From assembly GCA_904393835.1 (NCBI GenBank), contig CAJFNC010000005.1, positions 1 to 64,000 of the forward strand: 64,000 nt of DNA, given 5' to 3'. Shown piece by piece: positions 7,464 to 15,168 of the stretch (position 1 is the stretch's first letter; the number at the start of each line of letters is the position of its first letter). The notes beneath the pieces were generated by a model. The model did not search any database and was not told where the DNA came from. It was given only the letters and a program-made list of their open reading frames with translations. A program made the position numbers and the translations under genes. Source of the DNA: an uncultured Ruminococcus sp. (lineage in GTDB: Bacteria > Bacillota > Clostridia > Oscillospirales > Acutalibacteraceae).

Positions 7464-8213
7464 TTATCTGTCTTTCATTGCTCTGTACATCAAAATGCCC
7501 GCGGCAACAGATGCATTGAGCGAGTTGATTTTTCCTTTCATTGGTAAAGAAACTATCACATCGCATTTTTCTTTTACAAGTCGTGAAATTCCTTTTCCTT
7601 CGTTGCCGATAACAATTGCGCATGAACCTGAAAAATCGCAATCGTTGTAGTCGGTGCCGTTCATATCGGCTCCGTAAACCCAGATATTCTTTTCCTTTAG
7701 CTCATCAATTGTTTTGGCAATATTCGTTACACGTGCAATGCGCATATATTCAACAGCGCCGGCTGACGCTTTGCCCACAGTATAGCTGAGGCTTGCGCTC
7801 CTTCGTTTGGGAATAATAATTCCGTGAACGCCGGCACATTCGGCAGTACGGATAATCGCTCCCAGATTATGAGGATCCTCAACTTCGTCAAGAATAATAA
7901 TAAACGGCGCTTCATTTTTGTTTTGCGCGTACTCGAGAATATCCTCAACGGTTGAGTACTCTTTTACAGCCGCAAAAGCAATAATTCCCTGATGAACGGC
8001 ATTGCCGCTGATCATATCGAGTTTGGTTTTGCTTACTTCCTTTACAGGAATTTGTTTTTCTCTTGCTTTGGCAAGAATCCCGACTATGGCTCCGCTTTTT
8101 TCACCGGAAGCAACCAGAATTTTGTCAATAGGCCTGTTGCTGCGCACAGCTTCGCTTACCGGATTTCTGCCTGGTATTAAATCGGGTTTTACGTCGTTGC
8201 TTTTTTCATTCAT
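7464..8213 (-). CDS. rlmB: 23S rRNA 2'-O-ribose methyltransferase RlmB/TrmH family
   Basis: A 249-residue SPOUT-family methyltransferase. The N-terminus IPGRNPVSEAVRS is the substrate-binding domain signature of RlmB-like enzymes. The C-terminal knot carries ILDEVEDPHNLGAIIRTAE (motif 1, near residue 109), VIGNEGKGIS (motif 2, near 203) and LNASVAAGILMY (motif 3, near 233). RlmB methylates G2251 of 23S rRNA in E. coli; the exact target here is inferred. A TTG two codons upstream is possible, but AGAGG is spaced for the ATG at 8213. Confidence 0.9.
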   Translation of the reverse strand: MNEKSNDVKPDLIPGRNPVSEAVRSNRPIDKILVASGEKSGAIVGILAKAREKQIPVKEVSKTKLDMISGNAVHQGIIAFAAVKEYSTVEDILEYAQNKNEAPFIIILDEVEDPHNLGAIIRTAECAGVHGIIIPKRRSASLSYTVGKASAGAVEYMRIARVTNIAKTIDELKEKNIWVYGADMNGTDYNDCDFSGSCAIVIGNEGKGISRLVKEKCDVIVSLPMKGKINSLNASVAAGILMYRAMKDR

Positions 8214-8233
8214 ATACAATACCTCTGTTAAAC

Positions 8234-8263
8234 GTCAATTGCTCATATGTCAATTGCTCATAT
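8234..8263. repeat. 15-bp perfect tandem duplication upstream of rlmB
   Basis: GTCAATTGCTCATAT occurs twice back to back (8234-8248, 8249-8263). It lies in the leader of the minus-strand rlmB gene. A TATAAT-like box for rlmB follows at 8272-8277 on the minus strand. Confidence 0.6.
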
Positions 8264-8338
8264 ATTATTTTATTATACCATATATATACGAGATATTATA
8301 TTCTTTTGCGGAAAAATAATTTAATAAGTCGAATCAAT

Positions 8339-8923
8339 TCATCTCAGATTATACATTGTATCAAGGGCGATATCTCCCATATCAATATTTTCAGGTATAA
8401 TTCCGTACATTCCTGTTGATCTGTCTATAAAAATATAACATTGCATCGGAAACGGAGTAAGTGTGCAGTAGAGAGCAACGAACAGCAAAAATAAAAAGAA
8501 GCACGGCATAAAAAGCTTTGCAAGGTCAAAGTCGGATGAATACAGAAACATTGACGCCCAAAAAGCAAGTACGCTGCTTATAACGCCGACCAAGAATTCC
8601 GGAAAATAATAGTTATCGTTAAAAATCGGTGAAATCATCAGACAAAACAATATATATATAATTCCCAGAATATAAAGAGAGAGTATTTTTGAAACCATAA
8701 ATCTTTTAAACGACGGTTTAAGGCTCAAAAGTTCTATCATACCCCAGATTATATACGCGAGCAGCAAGAGCTTGCAGTGCTCCCATATACTGTCGTTTAC
8801 TGAGCCGAAAAATATCCCGACAACGCTGCTTTTTGTAACATAGCGCAGAGTTGTAAGCAGTGCTGACAAAACAATAACAAACAGCAGTCCGAATTTTTCA
8901 AGTTTTTGTAAATTTTTCGGCAT
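8339..8923 (-). CDS. Integral membrane protein, DUF6512-like
   Basis: A 194-residue hydrophobic protein with five or six predicted membrane segments and no catalytic motif I recognise. The sequence GSVNDSIWEHCKLLL near residue 40 is characteristic, as I remember it, of an uncharacterised clostridial membrane family (DUF6512). The open frame begins at 8947, but GGAGG lies 8 bases before the ATG at 8923, so that is the start. Its upstream region (8924-9386) is unusually long and repeat-rich. Confidence 0.6.
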   Translation of the reverse strand: MPKNLQKLEKFGLLFVIVLSALLTTLRYVTKSSVVGIFFGSVNDSIWEHCKLLLLAYIIWGMIELLSLKPSFKRFMVSKILSLYILGIIYILFCLMISPIFNDNYYFPEFLVGVISSVLAFWASMFLYSSDFDLAKLFMPCFFLFLLFVALYCTLTPFPMQCYIFIDRSTGMYGIIPENIDMGDIALDTMYNLR

Positions 8924-9386
8924 ATATAAAACCTCCATAAAAAGCACAAGTAAATTTTTTGTAAAAATAATGAAAACAAAATCAACTTAATCAAAGCAAG
9001 CAGTTTATTGCACTGCAAATTCAGTGGGGCTTGTATCCCGCCGCTGAATTTTGATACCGGACGCCGCCTATATAGGCGGAGACATTACTCTGTTTGTTGT
9101 AAAAGGAATTAATATTCTGTAATTGAAATAATACTAAATGTATATTTCTTATTTTTCAACAAAAATGTTGAAAACTATGTTGAAAGTGTTGATAATCATA
9201 CGTTATACACCTTCAATACAACGGGAAATATTTCCTGCCGGACGTTTCAACGCGAAAAAAATGAGTTTTCAACATTTTAATCGATATTTTTAACATAGAA
9301 AAATGTTATTACAATATGTATAAACGTCTTGTCAACGCCTATTTTTTAATTAAAACAATAATATTTTGTTATTTTGGTATCAAAAA
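8924..9386. other. 463-base intergenic region with a dispersed repeat and TTTCAAC motifs
   Basis: No gene is supported here. The region separates the minus-strand DUF6512-like gene from the 3' end of spmB. It holds one copy of the dispersed repeat (9013-9100). An inverted repeat TTTTCAAC-N6-GTTGAAAA lies at 9153-9174, with further copies of the GTTGAAA/TTTCAAC word at 9179, 9245 and 9266. It may contain the promoter and operators of the DUF6512-like gene. Confidence 0.5.
9013..9100 (+). repeat. Dispersed intergenic repeat, copy A
   Basis: This 88-bp copy aligns end to end with 37783-37871 read on the minus strand, with one indel and a 24-base identical core (9040-9063). Its last 40 bases match 31451-31490 at 34 positions. 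It contains the perfect palindrome CCGCCTATATAGGCGG (9064-9079) and ends in TGTTTGTTGT. Confidence 0.75.
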
Positions 9387-9899
9387 TTACATTCCGAAAA
9401 ACATTCTTACGGTAATTACGCTCATTACTGCAGCCGTAAAGTCTGCCGCCAGCGCTGCGACAAGTGTGTGCCTAATCTTTTTCACTCTGATACTTCCAAA
9501 GTACATTGCTATTGCATAAAAAGTAGTTTCACTTGAACCGGCTATTACCGAAGCGACGCGTCCGGCAAAGCTGTCGGGACCGCAGTCCTGATATATCGAG
9601 GTCAACAGCGCCGTAGAACCGCTTCCCGATATGGGGCGAAGCAAAACCATCGGTACTATTTCCTTTGGAAATCCCATCGCCTGAGCAATCGGTTCAACAA
9701 AGGTACAAATCTGGTTCATAGCGCCGCTTGAACGCAGTAAATCGACTGCAAAAATCAGCCCCATTATAGTCGGTGCGATTGAATAAATGAGTCGTATACC
9801 TTCTTTTGCCCCTTTTAAAAATGTATCAAATACCGGCACTTTTTTGATAAGTCCGTAAATGACAATAATACAGGCAAAGCAGGGCATAATAAATTCCAC
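9387..9899 (-). CDS. spmB: Spore maturation protein B
   Basis: A 170-residue membrane protein with the nucleoside-recognition (Gate) fold typical of SpmB, which together with SpmA is needed for spore core dehydration in Bacillus. It shows the conserved LRPISGSGSTALL near residue 87 and SSETTFYAIAMYFG near residue 122. It follows spmA by 39 bases on the same strand. The start is GTG with GGTG upstream. Confidence 0.9.
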   Translation of the reverse strand: MEFIMPCFACIIVIYGLIKKVPVFDTFLKGAKEGIRLIYSIAPTIMGLIFAVDLLRSSGAMNQICTFVEPIAQAMGFPKEIVPMVLLRPISGSGSTALLTSIYQDCGPDSFAGRVASVIAGSSETTFYAIAMYFGSIRVKKIRHTLVAALAADFTAAVMSVITVRMFFGM

Positions 9900-9938
9900 G
9901 TAATCACCACTGAAAATTTTTGATAAAAACTTTATAAC

Positions 9939-10517
9939 TTAGTTTTGCTTTTTGCAAAATGTGCAGGCAATGATAAGTGCAACAGCCAAAGCGCAAGCCG
10001 AACTTATCCATATTGGTACCATAATTTCAAACGGAGCGTTGCTTTTGTAGCTTTGTCTGAAAGCGGCAATAGTGGTGGGCAAAATCTGAAGCGATGCAGT
10101 ATTCATTACGACAAAAATAACCATCTCATTGCTTGCGGTATTACTGTTGTTATTCAGTTTGTGGAGTTCGCTCATCGCCTTTAAACCGAACGGAGTTGCG
10201 GCATTCCCAAGCCCGAGCAGATTCGCGGTTATATTCATTGTAATGCACCTGAAGGCGGCAGAATTTTTGTCAAGCTTTGAAAACAACGGTTTCAGAAGCG
10301 GTGCAAAAGCTTTGGAAATTACTTGCGTAAGCCTGCTTTCTTCGGCAATTTTCATAATCCCCGACCACAGGCAGATTATACCTGCCATTGTCATTAAAAG
10401 CTGTATTGACGAAGCCCCGCTGTTTACAAGCGCGTCGGAAAGCTCCGAAGTATTATTCAGCAGAGCGGCAAAGACCACGCTTACAATAATCAGTCCGCTC
10501 CATATGTAGTTGAGCAT
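9939..10517 (-). CDS. spmA: Spore maturation protein A
   Basis: A 192-residue membrane protein of the SpmA family (nucleoside recognition domain). It has four to five hydrophobic segments, an amphipathic LTQVISKAFAPLLKPLF region, and the typical NITANLLGLGNAATPFGL signature near residue 96. AGGGGG precedes the ATG at 10517; an extra 11 in-frame codons upstream lack support. The pair spmA-spmB is consistent with an endospore former. Confidence 0.9.
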   Translation of the reverse strand: MLNYIWSGLIIVSVVFAALLNNTSELSDALVNSGASSIQLLMTMAGIICLWSGIMKIAEESRLTQVISKAFAPLLKPLFSKLDKNSAAFRCITMNITANLLGLGNAATPFGLKAMSELHKLNNNSNTASNEMVIFVVMNTASLQILPTTIAAFRQSYKSNAPFEIMVPIWISSACALAVALIIACTFCKKQN

Positions 10518-10624
10518 ATTAACGCCCCCTAAATCGTTAAAATACGACAATATATAACATAATTATTAAAAATTTGACACAAATATAGATATTGTAAAAA
10601 ATTAAAGAAATAAATCAAAAATAA

Positions 10625-10653
10625 TTGACAAAATTGTCGGTAAATGGTAAAAT
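10625..10653 (+). promoter_or_regulatory. Sigma-A-type promoter of the AbrB-like gene
   Basis: TTGACA (10625-10630) and TAAAAT (10648-10653) are separated by 17 bases, about 80 bases before the start codon. The match to the housekeeping consensus is strong. Confidence 0.75.
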
Positions 10654-10732
10654 GTGATTTAATAGGTAAGTATATATTTTTGTACTGAGTTAATATCAGT
10701 AAAGATACGGGTCATCTATCAATGGAGGTTGT

Positions 10733-10969
10733 ATGATTTACACTAATTTTAGGGAAATTGACAAACTCGGCAGAATTGTTATATCCAAAGATATAAGAAA
10801 TCATTTAGATATTAAACCGGGCGATGTTTTGCACATTGAAGCAAGCGACGACAGTATTACGATTAAAAAAGCCGAAGCGGGATGTGTATTTTGCGGGGCA
10901 AAAGAAAACCTCACTGAGTTTCAGGGCAAGCACATATGCAGGCAATGTCTTGATAAACTAAAGAATTAA
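10733..10969 (+). CDS. AbrB-family transition regulator with C-terminal zinc ribbon
   Basis: A 78-residue protein. Residues 1-48 form a swapped-hairpin AbrB/SpoVT DNA-binding domain (REIDKLGRIVISKDIRNHLDI and PGDVLHIE). Residues 50-75 hold two CxxC pairs (CVFC and CRQC) that could bind zinc. AbrB-like proteins are global transition-state regulators, often of sporulation. GGAGG lies 5 bases before the ATG. It is monocistronic with its own promoter. Confidence 0.85.
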   Translation: MIYTNFREIDKLGRIVISKDIRNHLDIKPGDVLHIEASDDSITIKKAEAGCVFCGAKENLTEFQGKHICRQCLDKLKN

Positions 10970-11047
10970 ATACATCAATAATATATTAATTTGTGTTGTA
11001 TAATATGATTAGCAGGTTTGTATTTTTGTATTTTCGGCGGTGAGATT

Positions 11048-11911
11048 ATGAGCGATTTAAACAGTTTTTTGGTTAACGGTGAAAAAAGGATAAATTTAAA
11101 GGACTGTCCGACCAAGCCTCAAGATGGAATTGACAAGCAAAAAACAATTGAAAAAACACAGCGAAATCTTCAGAGAATGGGTGAATTTCAGGATAAGCTG
11201 TATTCCGAAGGCAAGGAAGGGCTTGTTATTATTTTTCAGGCAATGGATGCCGCCGGCAAGGACAGTACAATAAAACACGTTATGAAAGGCTTAAATCCGC
11301 AGGGAATTGATGTGTATTCATTCAAACAGCCCAGCGTAGAGGAGGATGCTCACGGCTTTTTGTGGCGCTGTGCAAACAAGTTTCCCGCAAGGGGTAAAAT
11401 GGCGATTTTCAACAGATCCTATTATGAGGAAGTTCTTGTTGTGCGTGTGCATAAATTATATGAAAACGCGAAAATCCCCGACAGATGCAAAAAGGGCAAT
11501 GTGTTTGAACGCAAATTTGAGGATATTAAGAATTTTGAAAAATATCAGTACAACAACGGTTATCGTATTATTAAATTTTTTCTCAATGTTTCCAAAGAAG
11601 AACAAAAGATAAGATTTTTGGAGCGTATTGACTTAAAAATCAAGAATTGGAAGTTTTCTGCCTCAGATGTTAGGGAGAGAGGTTACTGGGACGAATATAT
11701 GCATGCGTATGAGGACGCAATCAACGCCACGGCTTCAAAGCATAATCCATGGTACATTATTCCTGCCGATAAAAAATGGTACGCGCGCTATTTGGTGTCA
11801 CAGGCAGTTGTAGATGTGTTCAAAAAAATTGCGCCTCAATACCCGACTTTGAGTGAAGAAGCGCAGAAAAATCTTTTAAAAGATAAAAAAATACTGTTAA
11901 ACGAAAAATAA
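11048..11911 (+). CDS. ppk2: Polyphosphate kinase 2 family protein
   Basis: A 287-residue P-loop kinase of the PPK2 family, which uses inorganic polyphosphate to phosphorylate nucleotides. Motifs visible are the Walker A-like AMDAAGKDSTIKHV near residue 70, the lid/substrate segment near 107-125 and the Walker B-like NRSYYEEVLVVRVH near residue 123. The length fits single-domain PPK2 enzymes. Whether it prefers NDP or NMP cannot be read reliably. The frame is open for ten more codons, but GGTGAG sits just before the ATG at 11048. Confidence 0.88.
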   Translation: MSDLNSFLVNGEKRINLKDCPTKPQDGIDKQKTIEKTQRNLQRMGEFQDKLYSEGKEGLVIIFQAMDAAGKDSTIKHVMKGLNPQGIDVYSFKQPSVEEDAHGFLWRCANKFPARGKMAIFNRSYYEEVLVVRVHKLYENAKIPDRCKKGNVFERKFEDIKNFEKYQYNNGYRIIKFFLNVSKEEQKIRFLERIDLKIKNWKFSASDVRERGYWDEYMHAYEDAINATASKHNPWYIIPADKKWYARYLVSQAVVDVFKKIAPQYPTLSEEAQKNLLKDKKILLNEK

Positions 11912-11930
11912 TCTTTTTTTAAAAGAATTT

Positions 11931-11962
11931 ACAGCGGACATTTCAAAGTGTTCGCTGTTTTT
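11931..11962 (+). terminator. Terminator of ppk2
   Basis: ACAGCGGACA (11931-11940) pairs with TGTTCGCTGT (11949-11958) with one G-T pair, followed by TTTT. Confidence 0.7.
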
Positions 11963-12060
11963 ATAGCTCGATTTTGTTTTTCGGAAATCTGCATCATAAT
12001 TACATCAAATCTTTGTTGACAATGAAAAATTTAAATATTAAAATAATTACGGTGATGAAA

Positions 12061-12540
12061 ATGGCTGAATTTAAAACAAATGTAATGAGATTGCTTGATA
12101 AGGAAAAAGTGCCGTATACGGCGCATACATATCCGCACGGCAAGGATGCGGTTGACGGAGTAAGTGTGGCAAAACTTTTGGGACAGGACGTTGACAGGGT
12201 GTTCAAAACCCTTGTTACTAAAGGAACGGGACGCGATTACTACGTGTTTGTAGTGCCGGTTGCAAAAGAGCTTGACCTCAAAAAATGTGCAAAAAGCGTC
12301 GGCGAAAAGTCGGTGGAAATGATTCATGTAAAGGATATTACAAAAGTTACCGGTTATGTCAGGGGCGGCTGTTCACCTCTATGTATGAAAAAGCCGTTTA
12401 AAACAACTTTTCATATTACGGCAAAGGATATACCCACAATAATAGTCAGTGCGGGCAAAATCGGATATCAAATTGAGCTTGAACCTTCAAAGCTCATTGA
12501 GCTTACCAACGGTCAATGTGCCGACATTGTAAAATCCTGA
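12061..12540 (+). CDS. ybaK: YbaK/EbsC-family aminoacyl-tRNA deacylase
   Basis: A 159-residue protein of the YbaK family, which hydrolyses Cys-tRNA(Pro) and related mischarged tRNAs. It contains the family features VYRVFKTLVTKG-like segment (DRVFKTLVTKG, near residue 47), the conserved PVAKELDLKK and the GYVRGGCSPLCMKK loop near residue 100. GGTGA upstream supports the ATG at 12061 rather than the earlier in-frame Met codons. Confidence 0.88.
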   Translation: MAEFKTNVMRLLDKEKVPYTAHTYPHGKDAVDGVSVAKLLGQDVDRVFKTLVTKGTGRDYYVFVVPVAKELDLKKCAKSVGEKSVEMIHVKDITKVTGYVRGGCSPLCMKKPFKTTFHITAKDIPTIIVSAGKIGYQIELEPSKLIELTNGQCADIVKS

Positions 12541-12595
12541 TATTCATTTCTTAATATTGATTGCACTTTCTGCGTAACAACAAAATATTAATATG

Positions 12596-12624
12596 TTGAC
12601 ACCCCTTTTTAATAATGGTACAAT
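12596..12624 (+). promoter_or_regulatory. Sigma-A-type promoter of the TetR-family gene
   Basis: TTGACA (12596-12601) and TACAAT (12619-12624) are 17 bases apart. The predicted start of transcription falls on the palindrome at 12628-12645. Confidence 0.8.
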
Positions 12625-12627
12625 AAT

Positions 12628-12645
12628 CCTATCGAATATGATAGG
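12628..12645. promoter_or_regulatory. Palindromic operator overlapping the transcription start
   Basis: CCTATC-N6-GATAGG is a perfect inverted repeat positioned right after the -10 box, where a TetR-type repressor would block its own transcription. No other copy was noticed nearby. Confidence 0.65.
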
Positions 12646-12673
12646 TTGTCATATTATTGAAAGGGGGATTTTT

Positions 12674-13285
12674 TTGATAAAAAAGACTTTTTATAATTTG
12701 CCGGAAGAAAAAAGACAGAGGATTATTGATGCAATTATGAATGAATTTTCCGGTTCTCCGAGTGAAAAAGTCAGTATTAACCGAATAATCAAAGAGGCTA
12801 AAATTTCACGAGGAAGTTTTTATCAATATTTTGACGACAAGGTCGATTTAGTCGAGATTTTGACCCGTACATTTTGGGAAATTTTAATTCAGGGCGTTTA
12901 CAAAGCCATCGCGGAGTCAAATGGGGATATTTTCTTTACGTATGAGAGGTTGTTTGAAATCTTTACGGACTTTTCTAAGGATAAAAAGCAAAAAGTAATT
13001 CTCAAAAATCTCGTCCGCAATATTAAGGCAAATGACGATTTGGTGTCAGATTATCTTTTAAATCGCTTTAACGGCTTTTCTGAATTTAAAGAAATTACCA
13101 AACTTTTCAATAAAGAAAAATTGAAATATAAATCAGATGCAGATGTGGAATGTCTTTCTCAAATTTTGACGCAAGTGCTGAAAAATGCTATTTTTAACGT
13201 TTTTGTTATAAGCAAACCGTGCGAAGAGGTAAAGAAAAACTATCTGCACAAGCTTGAGATTATAAAAAACGGGGCATTGGAGTAG
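12674..13285 (+). CDS. TetR/AcrR-family transcriptional regulator
   Basis: A 203-residue regulator. The N-terminal helix-turn-helix (roughly residues 8-58) ends in the TetR signature KISRGSFYQYFDDKVDL. The rest is an all-helical ligand/dimer domain typical of TetR proteins. The ATG at 12593 would lie upstream of the promoter, so it cannot be used. A TTG at 12674 has AAGGGGGA six bases upstream and is the likely start. It is probably autorepressed through the adjacent palindrome. Its targets are not evident; the downstream small membrane ORF is a candidate. Confidence 0.85.
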   Translation: MIKKTFYNLPEEKRQRIIDAIMNEFSGSPSEKVSINRIIKEAKISRGSFYQYFDDKVDLVEILTRTFWEILIQGVYKAIAESNGDIFFTYERLFEIFTDFSKDKKQKVILKNLVRNIKANDDLVSDYLLNRFNGFSEFKEITKLFNKEKLKYKSDADVECLSQILTQVLKNAIFNVFVISKPCEEVKKNYLHKLEIIKNGALE

Positions 13286-13302
13286 AAAGTAAAACAGTGG
13301 CG

Positions 13303-13446
13303 ATGAAAGCAATAACCATTAAAAGTAAAAAATTGCTGATTGTGAGATTAAAAGTATTGACGTATAACATAATTGCATATATAATAACTTTGATATTGGT
13401 TGTGATTTTCAGACAACCGCTGGATAGATTTTATTATTGGGAGTGA
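13303..13446 (+). CDS. Candidate small single-pass membrane protein (47 residues)
   Basis: An open frame of 47 codons begins 17 bases after the TetR gene stop. It encodes a basic N-terminus (MKAITIKSKK), one hydrophobic helix (about residues 20-36) and a polar tail. The ribosome site is weak (GTGG). Location right behind a self-regulated repressor suggests a co-transcribed gene, but there is no recognised family. Confidence 0.35.
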   Translation: MKAITIKSKKLLIVRLKVLTYNIIAYIITLILVVIFRQPLDRFYYWE

Positions 13447-13484
13447 GTTTGCATATTGCACTTCCCGACAGACGGAGGTAAATT

Positions 13485-13796
13485 ATGGTTTTAGTAACAT
13501 CGGAAACAATTATAGGCAAAAATTGTGCTACACTCGGACTTGTATCGGGAAACACAGTTCAGTCCAAAAATGCAATTCGCGATTTTGGCGCAGGCTTCAA
13601 AAATCTTGTCGGTGGTGAGCTTAGCGCATATACCGAGATGATGGGTGAGGCAAGGGCAATAGTCACTCAGCGAATGATTGACCAGGCCGAACAAATGGGT
13701 GCGGACGCAATTGTTGCAATGCGTTATTTATCAACAACAATCAGCCAGCAGGCAGCGGAAGTGCTTGCTTACGGTACGGCTGTAAAATTTATTTAA
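13485..13796 (+). CDS. YbjQ/UPF0145-family protein
   Basis: A 103-residue protein of the UPF0145 (DUF74) family, small proteins that form pentameric rings and whose function is unknown. It has the family start (VTSETIIGKNCATLGLVSGNTV), the GGELSAYTEMM segment and the AVVAMRY-like strand ADAIVAMRY. The length is normal. ACGGAGG gives a strong ribosome site before the ATG. Confidence 0.88.
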   Translation: MVLVTSETIIGKNCATLGLVSGNTVQSKNAIRDFGAGFKNLVGGELSAYTEMMGEARAIVTQRMIDQAEQMGADAIVAMRYLSTTISQQAAEVLAYGTAVKFI

Positions 13797-13809
13797 TTAT
13801 ATTAAATGT

Positions 13810-13837
13810 AAAAGAGCACACAGAATGGTGTTCTTTT
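13810..13837 (+). terminator. Weak terminator after the YbjQ-family gene
   Basis: AAAAGAGCAC (13810-13819) pairs with GTGTTCTTTT (13828-13837) with one G-T pair. The U-tract is inside the stem. Confidence 0.5.
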
Positions 13838-13867
13838 ACATATTTGTTTATGTTTTTCAGATAATAA

Positions 13868-13904
13868 AAAGGCGGAGCGTATTTTTTCAATACACTTCGC
13901 CTTA
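13868..13904 (-). terminator. Terminator of the phosphoglycerate mutase gene
   Basis: On the minus strand AAGGCGAAGTGTATT pairs with AATACGCTCCGCCTT (one mismatch) and is followed by TTTTATTAT, 25 bases beyond the stop at 13929. Confidence 0.75.
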
Positions 13905-13928
13905 GTTGTTATAAGTTATAAAAAATAT

Positions 13929-15140
13929 TTATTCAGAAAAAAAGTAATTCATCATTGTAAAGCCCTTGGCAATATAGTTGCCGGTAGCTTTTGCCTCTTT
14001 TTCACAGAAGCACTTTACACCGCTTTCCTGTTCTTTTTTACTGTTGTAAATGAGATAGGGAACAGGATCGGAGGTGTGAGTTTTAATGTTAAGCGGCGTC
14101 GGATGATCAGGACAAACAAGTACTGCAAAATCACCCTTTGACTTTAGATATTTAACAACGGGACCGAGAATGTGTTCGTCAATCATTTCAATAGCTTTAA
14201 CCTTGTTGTCTGTTTCGCCTCGGTGGCCGCACTCGTCGGGAGCTTCAACATGAACATAAACAAAGTCTGCGCCGTTTTCAAATTCATCAATGGCGGCCTT
14301 GCATTTTCCGTCAAAGTTTGTGTCAATATAACCCGTTGTACCGTCAACATCAACGCTGTTCATACCCGCGCAAATTGCAATGCCCTTTAAAAGGTCAACA
14401 GCGGAAATCATACTTCCTTTTTTGCCGAATTTGCCGTAAAAGCTGTCGAGCTTGGGTTTTGTACCCTCGCCCCATAGCCAAATTGAGTTTGCGGGATGTT
14501 TACCCTCAGCAACTCTCTTTTTGTTAATCGGGTGTTCGCTCAAAAGTTTGTAGCTTTTTTTCATCATTTCATAAAGCTTTGCTGTATCGTCGCCCTTGGG
14601 AATATATTCGGTAATGACGCGGTTTGAAATGTCGTGGGGAGGAGTGAGCTCACCGGGGTGAGGGTTGCCGTTGTGCCATACAAGGCAGTGACGGTAAGCA
14701 ACGCCGGGGTAAAATTTGAACTCATCATTTCCGAGCTGCTCATCAATATATTCAATGAGTACTTTTGCTTCTTCGGTAGAAATATCGCCGCCGCAGTAGT
14801 CAACCATTGTTTTGTCCTCGTAGTTTTCTTCATCGGAAAGCGTAACAAGGTTGCATCTGAGCGTTACGTCTGTGTCTTTTAAATCAATACCTATGCTTGC
14901 TGCTTCAAGCGGAGAGCGTCCGCTGTAGTAAACTGCCGGCTCATAGCCGAGTACCGAAAGGTTTGCCACATCGCTGCCGGGTTTAAGTCCCTCTGCAACG
15001 GTTTTAACCATACCGACTTCGCCCTTTGCGGCAAGCGCGTCCATATTCGGTTTGTATGCTTTTTCCATTGGTGTAACGTTTCCGAGCTGCTCAACAGGCT
15101 CGTCAGCCATACCGTCACAAAGCATTACAAAATACTTCAT
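13929..15140 (-). CDS. apgM: Cofactor-independent phosphoglycerate mutase (ApgM type)
   Basis: A 403-residue alkaline-phosphatase-superfamily enzyme that interconverts 3- and 2-phosphoglycerate. It begins MKYFVMLCDGMADEP with the metal-binding Asp-Gly pair, carries GLKPGSDVANLSVLGY near residue 48 and the C-terminal metal sites VEAPDECGHRGE and CPDHPTP. The length fits the archaeal-type family (about 400) rather than the 510-residue GpmI. AAGGATGA precedes the ATG at 15140. It follows prfB by 28 bases on the same strand, so the two are likely co-transcribed. Confidence 0.9.
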   Translation of the reverse strand: MKYFVMLCDGMADEPVEQLGNVTPMEKAYKPNMDALAAKGEVGMVKTVAEGLKPGSDVANLSVLGYEPAVYYSGRSPLEAASIGIDLKDTDVTLRCNLVTLSDEENYEDKTMVDYCGGDISTEEAKVLIEYIDEQLGNDEFKFYPGVAYRHCLVWHNGNPHPGELTPPHDISNRVITEYIPKGDDTAKLYEMMKKSYKLLSEHPINKKRVAEGKHPANSIWLWGEGTKPKLDSFYGKFGKKGSMISAVDLLKGIAICAGMNSVDVDGTTGYIDTNFDGKCKAAIDEFENGADFVYVHVEAPDECGHRGETDNKVKAIEMIDEHILGPVVKYLKSKGDFAVLVCPDHPTPLNIKTHTSDPVPYLIYNSKKEQESGVKCFCEKEAKATGNYIAKGFTMMNYFFSE

Positions 15141-15168
15141 AAAATCATCCTTTTTGCCTTGCGGCATA

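Noticed and set aside
9195..9215. DnaA-box-like word and a possible replication origin
   Set aside because: Only one imperfect box is seen and no origin-linked genes (dnaA, dnaN, parB) are nearby.
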